A stretch of 64,000 bases of DNA from an uncultured Bacteroidales bacterium. GTDB taxonomy: Bacteria; Bacteroidota; Bacteroidia; Bacteroidales; F082. The notes below the pieces were generated by a model. The model was not told where the DNA came from. It did no database searches and saw only the letters and a program-made list of their open reading frames with translations. Shown piece by piece: positions 1 to 7,004 of the stretch. The position numbers were made by a program, and so were the translations under genes. Location of the stretch: assembly GCA_905236635.1 (NCBI GenBank), contig CAJOCJ010000004.1:62001-126000 (forward strand), given 5' to 3'. Each line of letters starts with the position of its first letter. The stretch's first letter is position 1.

Positions 1-1261
1 CATAATAGGTTGATGTTCTTCTATATTCCAATACATAAAACTGATTGGGATCAGATGATGCTATTTTGTATGCAATATTGGTTGGTGTTGCTGAATTGAT
101 AGGATTCAGTGAATATATGCCAGGTGAGGTTATTTCAGGGATCTCGTCAAGCCAATGGCCGTATTTCATCTTCATATATGCACCGCAATGTTGTGGAGGC
201 GTTGATGTTGTTTCCATCAAATCCCAACATCCAACGGGCGAGGGGCCTGTGTAGGAATAATGGTAAAGGTCAGGTGCACTTAACGAATGGTTCATCTCGT
301 GGCACATAACCGAGGTGTTGAAATAATCAGTTGCGTCAGCTAATTGGAAATTGAATGTCCAGACACGTTTCCCGTTGATATAAACGGATCTGTCATAGAG
401 TGACCATTTGTGAGGCCACAGCAAATCATTCCAGTTGCCAACATTGCCTTTCACAATAAAACATACATTGTCAACATAACCATCGCTGTCATAGTCTATA
501 TCCAAACTCGTAGGGATAGGGTAGTTGGCATTGACATAATTAACTGCCCGCTGTAGGAGGGAGAATTCGCGATCTCTTCTCTGGCTGTCTCCACTATATC
601 CGTTAGGATTTGTACTTGCGTTATATGGTTCGAAGTAGTTCTTCGGATAGGTGTCTTGATATGATATGATAGTCTCACCATTGTGTCCTGGGTAGAAATA
701 AGTGGGGATTTCAATGTTGTTATATGATGCCTCTCTGAAATATGCTCTCAGTGAAGATGAATTTCCCGAAACATCATTGAACATATTGTCGATGGATGAA
801 TAGCTGTTGGTGAACTGTCCGTCGTCAGAAAAACGGATGAATATCGCAATGTTGTTTAGCGTGCCGTGGTTGGCGTCCTTGCCGGAACTCTTTGGACCAC
901 CAGCCTCAACAGGCACCTCCCAAGCTTTCCTTCTGGCCATCCATTCTTCCGGAGAAATCAGAGCATAAGGCTGTAATCCCTTGCTCGCCGGGTCTTGTCT
1001 GCCCGCTACTATCTCTGTAGCCACCAATTTGCCGTCGCGTTTCTCGGCATAAACATAATAACCCGTCTCAGGATGCTGAATTATTGTATATCCATTTGCA
1101 TCATGCAGGTAATTGAAAAACTCGTCACCTGATGCAAAACATTCCAAAACGGTGCCGTCTGGCTGAGTTACTTTCGTCGGAATGTCTTTTAAATATGCCG
1201 CTTGTGCACTCATCAGGCATATTGTTGTTATCAGAAGTATAAACAATCTTTTCAAAGTCAT
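1..1261 (-). CDS. M6-family (immune inhibitor A-like) secreted metalloprotease, C-terminal part truncated by window edge
   Basis: Reverse-strand translation from ATG at 1261: MTLKRLFILLITTICLMSAQAAYLKDIPTKVTQPDGT..., HExxH-like motif CHEMNHSLSAPDLYHY; signal peptide; open at position 1 (not in ORF track). Confidence 0.8.
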   Translation of the reverse strand, partial: MTLKRLFILLITTICLMSAQAAYLKDIPTKVTQPDGTVLECFASGDEFFNYLHDANGYTIIQHPETGYYVYAEKRDGKLVATEIVAGRQDPASKGLQPYALISPEEWMARRKAWEVPVEAGGPKSSGKDANHGTLNNIAIFIRFSDDGQFTNSYSSIDNMFNDVSGNSSSLRAYFREASYNNIEIPTYFYPGHNGETIISYQDTYPKNYFEPYNASTNPNGYSGDSQRRDREFSLLQRAVNYVNANYPIPTSLDIDYDSDGYVDNVCFIVKGNVGNWNDLLWPHKWSLYDRSVYINGKRVWTFNFQLADATDYFNTSVMCHEMNHSLSAPDLYHYSYTGPSPVGCWDLMETTSTPPQHCGAYMKMKYGHWLDEIPEITSPGIYSLNPINSATPTNIAYKIASSDPNQFYVLEYRRTSTYY

Positions 1262-1293
1262 TAAATTATATATTATATACTTATTTTCCTAAA

Positions 1294-1320
1294 AATCCCA
1301 TCAATCCTAATAATCCTACA
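1294..1320. repeat. Nonamer array 1: AATCCCATC AATCCTAAT AATCCTACA
   Basis: Exact 9-nt period, 3 units. Confidence 0.9.
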
Positions 1321-1357
1321 AAATTATAAAAAATAATTCATTCCTCCAACCAAATTA

Positions 1358-1405
1358 ATAAAAAATTGTTGATAACTCGCTAAAATCTCAAAGTTATCAA
1401 CAATT
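1358..1405 (-). terminator. Perfect 14-bp hairpin with U-tail on minus strand (terminator of the TIGR02757 gene)
   Basis: AATTGTTGATAACT (1364-1377) / AGTTATCAACAATT (1392-1405); minus transcript continues TTTTTTATT. Confidence 0.75.
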
Positions 1406-1418
1406 ATCACTTCCAACC

Positions 1419-1445
1419 AATCCTAAAAATCCTACTAATCCTATC
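1419..1445. repeat. Nonamer array 2: AATCCTAAA AATCCTACT AATCCTATC
   Basis: Exact 9-nt period; one nucleotide from the TIGR02757 stop codon. Confidence 0.9.
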
Positions 1446-1446
1446 T

Positions 1447-2229
1447 CTAGTCCATCACTTCAACTCCAAAAAGTGCAAAATCATATTTCACGGGGTCGTC
1501 TTCATCAAACTCTCGAAGCTTACTCGTCAGCAGTTCTACTGTATGCCTGTCGTTGCTCTTGCGTTCGATGAGTCCCAAATCTCTCGAAACTCTTGCTACG
1601 TGTACGTCTAAAGGTATCATCAAGTCCTTTGGTTTCAGGCGTTTCCATACGCCGAGGTCCACAATGCCGTCGTCTCTCACCAACCATCTCAGTGCCATGT
1701 GAAGTCTTTTGCACGCACTTCCTTTCATCGGTGCCTCACAGCTTGGATTGGAGATGTGTTTGCTTGTACATCCGTTCGCCTCTGCCATAATATCTCTAAA
1801 ATTCTGAATTCCCCTCCAAACATCATGGTTTCCGTCTTTTACAAAAATGTCTTCCAAACTATTGTTCCTACTAATCCCATCAATCCCACCAATCCTATAA
1901 ATCCTATTTAATCCTCTACAATAATACTTCAGATCCCTGCCGAAGAACGTTCTGTGCACACACTTTGTGTCGTCCAGTTTTTCGTATCCGCCCGACATGA
2001 CATAGTCGTATGGCGATTTCCCCATCATATCAAGCATTTTGTTTGCCGAATTCAATATCATTTTTCTATTGCCCCAGGCTATTGTGGCTACCAAAAACGA
2101 CACGATCTCGATATCTCTCAAATCGCAATATCTATGAGGAAACTGCACGGGGTCGTCCTTGATAAACGCCTCCGTGTTATTTTTTTCGACTAGCTCGTCC
2201 AAATATTGTTTTGTATTAATCCTACTCAT
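1447..2229 (-). CDS. TIGR02757 (DUF2400) family protein
   Basis: MSRINTKQYLDELVEKNN...DDPVQFPHRYCDLRDIEIVSFLVATIAWGNRKMI...PLDVHVARVSRDLGL; alternative upstream start at 2259. Confidence 0.8.
   Translation of the reverse strand: MSRINTKQYLDELVEKNNTEAFIKDDPVQFPHRYCDLRDIEIVSFLVATIAWGNRKMILNSANKMLDMMGKSPYDYVMSGGYEKLDDTKCVHRTFFGRDLKYYCRGLNRIYRIGGIDGISRNNSLEDIFVKDGNHDVWRGIQNFRDIMAEANGCTSKHISNPSCEAPMKGSACKRLHMALRWLVRDDGIVDLGVWKRLKPKDLMIPLDVHVARVSRDLGLIERKSNDRHTVELLTSKLREFDEDDPVKYDFALFGVEVMD
1873..1918. repeat. Nonamer array 3 (inside TIGR02757 CDS)
   Basis: AATCCCATC AATCCCACC AATCCTATA AATCCTATT T AATCCTCTA. Confidence 0.9.
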
Positions 2230-2253
2230 CTTAAAAATCCTACCAATCCTAAA
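2218..2253. repeat. Nonamer array 4 (overlaps TIGR02757 start codon)
   Basis: AATCCTACT CATCTTAAA AATCCTACC AATCCTAAA. Confidence 0.9.
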
Positions 2254-2258
2254 AAACA

Positions 2259-2285
2259 TAGAGACGCCATGTTATGACGTCTCTA
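2259..2285. repeat. REP-like palindrome TAGAGACG-CCATGTTATGA-CGTCTCTA
   Basis: 8-bp perfect inverted repeat. Confidence 0.75.
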
Positions 2286-2288
2286 CGT

Positions 2289-2316
2289 TCAATTGTCAAT
2301 TATCAATTGTCAATTA
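2289..2316. repeat. Heptamer array TCAATTG TCAATTA TCAATTG TCAATTA
   Basis: Exact 7-nt period; last TTA is the stop codon of the 2314-4251 CDS. Confidence 0.9.
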
Positions 2317-4251
2317 CTTAACAACAACCTTCTGTGTCTGGTTGCCAGCATTCACGAAGTAAACACCTGGCTCGAGGCTGACGTTGAGTTCGTTAACATT
2401 GTCGTAGGTCTTGACAACCTGACCAACTGTGTTGTAGATAACGACGTCGCTTGTGTTGGTGAGTCTTACGTTGAATGAACCCTGTGCTGGGTTAGGATAA
2501 ACGCTGATCATCTGAGCGATTGTTGCTGTGTGCTCTTCTTCACTATACAGGTCATCTAAGTAAACCTTAGCTGCATAGTAGAAGTTGTTGTCGCCAACAG
2601 CATCCTGGTTGTTGTCGCTTGACATCACGTATGCACCAGCTTCCAAGTCCATTTCGAATACGACCATGAAGTAGTCACCACCTGCATCGCTGTAGAGATA
2701 AGGAACAATGACAGGGTATGCCATCTCATCGTATGAATACTCGAAATCTGTGATGAGGGCTCTTGAGCCTTCCCATGTTGTACCGCCGTCGTATGAAACG
2801 TTAGCGAAGAGTCTCAGATAGTGCAATGCCTGGTCTGATGAATAACCAACGTTCTCTTCGTCACCGGCAATCATTGACCATGTTGCGCAGATTGTGTTAG
2901 ATGTCTGGTCGTATAACATTGATGCGAAAGCAGCAGGACCGCAGTTGTATGAACCGTGATCACCTCTTGTGCTTAAGTCAATCCAATAACCTTCCTGTGC
3001 ATCACGTGGAAGCACCTGGCCGTCTTCGTCAACGATTTCGAACTCGCCAATGTATTCCGGAAGTGGCTCATGTAATGCATCTGACCAGAACCATTCTGAA
3101 TAGTAAAGGTCTCTGAAGATGTAAGCTGAGTCCATGATGAATGGCTGACCGACTTCACCGATACCGCCGATACACAGTTCGTTCTTTGGAAGAACCTCGC
3201 TCCAGTAGCCGATGCCACCGTAAGCAGGATAGTATGAACCTGAACCTGGATCGCCAGTTGAACCATTCCATTCATATACCAAGTGGATGTTGCCATCGCC
3301 ATCATATTCGGCGCATGTCCAACGTGGATAGAGGAACACTGAGTCGCAACCATCGATGTTAGGATGCTGATAGTACACCTTTTCTGTCCAGTTCTGGCCA
3401 TTGTCTTCTGAAATGACGACTTTACCATCTGACCATGCTGTATTCACCACGAAAGCTACAGTATTAGGTGTTTCTGGATTGTAACGCATGAAATAGATTG
3501 AGTTTGAACCCAAATCATGTGTGTGGTTTGTGTCGAGAGGCTCGAGAACAACGTTTGAAGCTGTCCATTCGCCACCTTCATAACGGAAGTAGAGCTGTGG
3601 CTCGTTGCAGTAATCTGGCTGGCCTTCTGTGCCGAATGAACCACCAAAATAGCAAGCAATGACATGGATGATGTCGAGGTTCTCGCCTGAACACTGTACT
3701 GCAGGGTGTGTTGGCTCGTATGTGTTGTCAACATAACCGAGTTTAACCCATTCACCACCGTTACGGAAGTCTTCATTTACCCAAATACCTAATTTGTTTG
3801 CTGTGTGGGCTGCGATGACAAGACCGTTTTCTTTGTAACGGGCGATTGAACCGAAACCTGTTTTCTCATCTTCAATACGGGCTTCTGTGAACTGCCATTC
3901 ACCAACTGCTGGATCATAAACTGCGAGACCAGTACCACGATCTGAGAAAGATTGGTTTGTTGCCTGTGTGAATGCCACTACTGCATAACCGTCAGGCCAT
4001 ACTGCTGTGAAGTTTCTTGGACCTGAGTTTGACTGCCAGTCATAGAATGTCTGGCTTCCTTCGGTGATGTCAGGAGTCACCATAATGCTTCTTGTTGAAG
4101 GAGCATAATTCTCATTAAAGCGTTCAAAACCTTTGAAGCTCATTGTCTGAGCAGGTTCTGCTTTCACTGATTTGCGTGAAAGACCCTTTACCTGAGCGAA
4201 ACTTGTAATAGCCACTGCCATTACGAGAACTAAAGTAAATACTTTTTTCAT
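2314..4251 (-). CDS. Secreted T9SS-cargo protein (C-terminal Por secretion tail), sialidase/BNR-like body
   Basis: Signal peptide MKKVFTLVLVMAVAITSFAQ; C-term ISVYPNPAQGSFNVRL...YNTVGQVVKTYDN...GVYFVNAGNQTQKVVVK. Confidence 0.8.
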   Translation of the reverse strand: MKKVFTLVLVMAVAITSFAQVKGLSRKSVKAEPAQTMSFKGFERFNENYAPSTRSIMVTPDITEGSQTFYDWQSNSGPRNFTAVWPDGYAVVAFTQATNQSFSDRGTGLAVYDPAVGEWQFTEARIEDEKTGFGSIARYKENGLVIAAHTANKLGIWVNEDFRNGGEWVKLGYVDNTYEPTHPAVQCSGENLDIIHVIACYFGGSFGTEGQPDYCNEPQLYFRYEGGEWTASNVVLEPLDTNHTHDLGSNSIYFMRYNPETPNTVAFVVNTAWSDGKVVISEDNGQNWTEKVYYQHPNIDGCDSVFLYPRWTCAEYDGDGNIHLVYEWNGSTGDPGSGSYYPAYGGIGYWSEVLPKNELCIGGIGEVGQPFIMDSAYIFRDLYYSEWFWSDALHEPLPEYIGEFEIVDEDGQVLPRDAQEGYWIDLSTRGDHGSYNCGPAAFASMLYDQTSNTICATWSMIAGDEENVGYSSDQALHYLRLFANVSYDGGTTWEGSRALITDFEYSYDEMAYPVIVPYLYSDAGGDYFMVVFEMDLEAGAYVMSSDNNQDAVGDNNFYYAAKVYLDDLYSEEEHTATIAQMISVYPNPAQGSFNVRLTNTSDVVIYNTVGQVVKTYDNVNELNVSLEPGVYFVNAGNQTQKVVVK

Positions 4252-4398
4252 ACGTTTAAATTTAGTTATTAAAATAATTAAGTTGTATTCTACATATAAT
4301 ACGTGACAAAATTACACATTTTTTTTAAACGAAGAGCAAAAAAAATCAAAAATCGAAAAATATTTTTAAAAAATTTCCCAACACCTATTATTAATATT

Positions 4399-4434
4399 AA
4401 TCCTAAAAATCCCACTAATCCTATAAATCCTAAA
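4399..4434. repeat. Nonamer array 5: AATCCTAAA AATCCCACT AATCCTATA AATCCTAAA
   Basis: Exact 9-nt period. Confidence 0.9.
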
Positions 4435-4440
4435 ATTCTT

Positions 4441-4468
4441 TAACCAATAAACAATAACCAATAAACTT
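4441..4468. repeat. Heptamer array TAACCAA TAAACAA TAACCAA TAAACTT
   Basis: Exact 7-nt period. Confidence 0.85.
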
Positions 4469-4475
4469 TTTTTTT

Positions 4476-4484
4476 TATCTTTGC
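4476..4484 (+). promoter_or_regulatory. Bacteroidetes -7 element TATCTTTGC upstream of kdsA
   Basis: Matches TAnnTTTG. Confidence 0.6.
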
Positions 4485-4499
4485 AAAAAAATTACATCA

Positions 4500-5315
4500 A
4501 TGATAACTCTTAGCAACTATCCGTTCATGAAAGATCTGAAGAAAAACCGTTTTTTCCTCCTTGCCGGCCCATGTGTCATAGAGGATGAGGAATCGCCGTT
4601 TCAGATAGCCGAGCATCTTGTCAAAATCACGAAAAGCCTGGATATTCCTTTTGTTTTCAAGGGCTCATACCGTAAGGCTAACCGCTCGCGTCTCGATTCA
4701 TTTCAAGGGATAGGCGATGAGAAGGCACTTAATGTGCTGAAAAATATTGCCAAGCAGTTCAACGTTCCTGTCGTTACCGATATCCACTCCTGTGAAGAGG
4801 CGGCGATGGCAGCCGAATACGTTGACATACTTCAGATTCCGGCATTTCTGTGCCGCCAGACTGATTTATTGGTAGCTGCTGCAAAAACGGGCAAGATTGT
4901 TAATATAAAGAAGGGACAGTTCCTCTCTGGCGAATCGATGCGCTTTGCTGTTGAGAAGGTGCAACAGTCTGGCAATCAGCGTGTTATGCTGACGGATAGA
5001 GGCAACTTCTTCGGCTATCAAGACCTCGTTGTCGATTATCGTAATATCTACGATATGCAGAAAAACAACGTACCTGTCATCATGGATGTAACTCATTCGC
5101 TGCAGCAGCCTAATCAGACTGCCGGTGTCACTGGTGGCAAGCCCGAACTGATAGAGCTTATCGCCAAGGCTGCCATCGCCGTGGGCGCCGACGGTCTCTT
5201 CATGGAGACGCATCCCAATCCGGCAAAGGCCAAATCCGACGGCGCCAACATGCTCCGTCTTGACTTGATGCAAGATCTTCTTGAAAAACTCGTAAGAATT
5301 AAGGAAGCCCTATAA
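4500..5315 (+). CDS. kdsA: 3-deoxy-8-phosphooctulonate synthase
   Basis: FLLAGPCVIEDEESPFQIAEHL, FKGSYRKANRSRLDSFQGIGDEKAL, DVTHSLQQPN. Confidence 0.95.
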   Translation: MITLSNYPFMKDLKKNRFFLLAGPCVIEDEESPFQIAEHLVKITKSLDIPFVFKGSYRKANRSRLDSFQGIGDEKALNVLKNIAKQFNVPVVTDIHSCEEAAMAAEYVDILQIPAFLCRQTDLLVAAAKTGKIVNIKKGQFLSGESMRFAVEKVQQSGNQRVMLTDRGNFFGYQDLVVDYRNIYDMQKNNVPVIMDVTHSLQQPNQTAGVTGGKPELIELIAKAAIAVGADGLFMETHPNPAKAKSDGANMLRLDLMQDLLEKLVRIKEAL

Positions 5316-5321
5316 AAATTC

Positions 5322-5349
5322 TCAATTGTCAATTCTCAATTGTCAATTT
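5322..5349. repeat. Heptamer array TCAATTG/TCAATTC
   Basis: Between kdsA and aat stops; encodes the aat C-terminus KLTIEN-stop. Confidence 0.85.
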
Positions 5350-6078
5350 CCTAAGCTCCGCTGAACCGTCACCCCAGTTGCCGACGAGGCTCTCTTCGTT
5401 GACTAATGGTTTTAACAGTTTCAAGAACTCTTTCCTTGGGATCGGAGCGGCTCCCATACGTCTCATATGTGCCGTTTCCTGCTGAGCGTCAATGAGTTCA
5501 AACCCGTTTCTTGTTAAGAATTGGCACAGATTATACAACGCCACCTTCGAGGCGTCGGTCTTGGTGTGGAACATAGACTCGGCGCAAAACACCTTGCCGA
5601 TGGCGACGCCGTAGAGTCCTCCCACCAGTTCGTTGTCCTGATAGACCTCCACTGAATGCGCAAAACCAAGGTCATGCAACTCGCAATATGCCGCTATCAT
5701 GTCTTCGCTGATCCATGGGCTGGGCTCGTCGGTGTCGTCTTCCTCTTCGGCCTGGTCATCGGTGCGCGGCACAGTGGCACAAGCACGGATGACACCTTCG
5801 AAATCGGCATCAAATGAACAGGAATATCTATTCGACTCAATGGTCTTCCACAACGATTTGGTGACTTTCAAATCTGCCGGCTTCAGAACCATGCGTGGGT
5901 CGAGCGCCCACCATAATATCGGCTCACCTTCTTGATACCATGGGAAAATGCCTGACGAATAGGCGACGAGCAACCTCTCTGGCGACAAATCACCGCCAAT
6001 TGCAAGTAAGCCGTCTTTTGTCGACTGGCCCACTGGCGGGAAATCCAATACCTCGTCCTTTAACATGTATATCGGCAT
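5329..6078 (-). CDS. aat: Leucyl/phenylalanyl-tRNA--protein transferase
   Basis: DFPPVGQSTKDGLLAIGGDLSPERLLVAYSSGIFPWYQEGEPILWWALDPRMVL. Confidence 0.95.
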   Translation of the reverse strand: MPIYMLKDEVLDFPPVGQSTKDGLLAIGGDLSPERLLVAYSSGIFPWYQEGEPILWWALDPRMVLKPADLKVTKSLWKTIESNRYSCSFDADFEGVIRACATVPRTDDQAEEEDDTDEPSPWISEDMIAAYCELHDLGFAHSVEVYQDNELVGGLYGVAIGKVFCAESMFHTKTDASKVALYNLCQFLTRNGFELIDAQQETAHMRRMGAAPIPRKEFLKLLKPLVNEESLVGNWGDGSAELRKLTIEN

Positions 6079-6185
6079 AGTTTTACGATTTTTGAGGTTA
6101 AATTTCACCACAAAGGTAAAAATTATTTTTCAAATATGCAAGTTTTTTGTGCAATTTTTTTAATTTTGCAGTGCGAATTTTCGAA

Positions 6186-6914
6186 ATGATTAGGTATTTC
6201 TTACATCTGGCGTACAACGGAAAAGCTTATCACGGTTGGCAAATCCAACCGGGCGATATCACCGTGCAGGAGACCCTCGAGAAATGTATCAGTCTGAAGC
6301 TGAAGCAGCAGGTCTCCGTCACTGGATGCGGCCGCACGGACACTGGTGTCAACGCTCGTAACTTCTATGCTCATTTCGAGTCGGAGCCTATCGAAGACTT
6401 GCAACAGTTTGTGTATCAATTGAATATCTTTCTGCCGGATGATATCGTAGTCTATCGCTGCTGGCAAGTCGACCCATACCTGCACGCACGTTTCGATGCC
6501 AAGTCGCGTACCTATCATTACTACATTACGCGCACCAAGAACCCATTCCACACCGACGACACCTTATATATATATGGTCCGCTCGATGTTGATAAGATGA
6601 ATGAGGCAGCAAAGCTTCTTTTTGAATATCAAGACTTTACAAGCTTCTCAAAGCTTCATACCCAAGTCAAGACAAACAACTGCAAAATAATGGAGGCATA
6701 TTGGTTCGAACAAAATGATTTGCTCGTTTTCCATATCAAAGCCGACAGATTCTTGAGAAATATGGTACGAGCCCTCGTTGGGACGCTGTTAGAAGTGGGG
6801 AAGGGGAAGATGACTCTCGAAGGGTTCCGTGCCGTCATCGAACAGAAAGACCGTTGCTCGGCAGGCACCTCCATGCCCGCCCATGCCTTGTTTCTGGAGG
6901 ATGTAACGTATTAA
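6186..6914 (+). CDS. truA: tRNA pseudouridine(38-40) synthase TruA
   Basis: MIRYFLHLAYNGKAYHGWQIQPGDITVQETLE, GCGRTDTGVNARNFYAHF, RFLRNMVRALVGTLLEVGKG. Confidence 0.95.
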   Translation: MIRYFLHLAYNGKAYHGWQIQPGDITVQETLEKCISLKLKQQVSVTGCGRTDTGVNARNFYAHFESEPIEDLQQFVYQLNIFLPDDIVVYRCWQVDPYLHARFDAKSRTYHYYITRTKNPFHTDDTLYIYGPLDVDKMNEAAKLLFEYQDFTSFSKLHTQVKTNNCKIMEAYWFEQNDLLVFHIKADRFLRNMVRALVGTLLEVGKGKMTLEGFRAVIEQKDRCSAGTSMPAHALFLEDVTY

Positions 6915-6920
6915 TTATCA

Positions 6921-6985
6921 AGACCATACGGAAAATCAGCTATGTAAGCGCTTGCGCTTGCCAGGAGTTGATTATTGTATGGTCT
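6921..6985. other. Long imperfect hairpin between convergent truA and GH97 genes
   Basis: AGACCATAC/GTATGGTCT outer stem, AATCAGCT/AGTTGATT middle stem, AAGCG-CTTG-CGCTT apex. Confidence 0.75.
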
Positions 6986-7004
6986 GGAATATCATCTCAA
7001 ATAA

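Noticed and set aside
1699-1911. ORF ending PTNPINPTNPINPI on + strand
   Set aside because: Antisense translation of the nonamer array within the TIGR02757 gene, not a credible protein.
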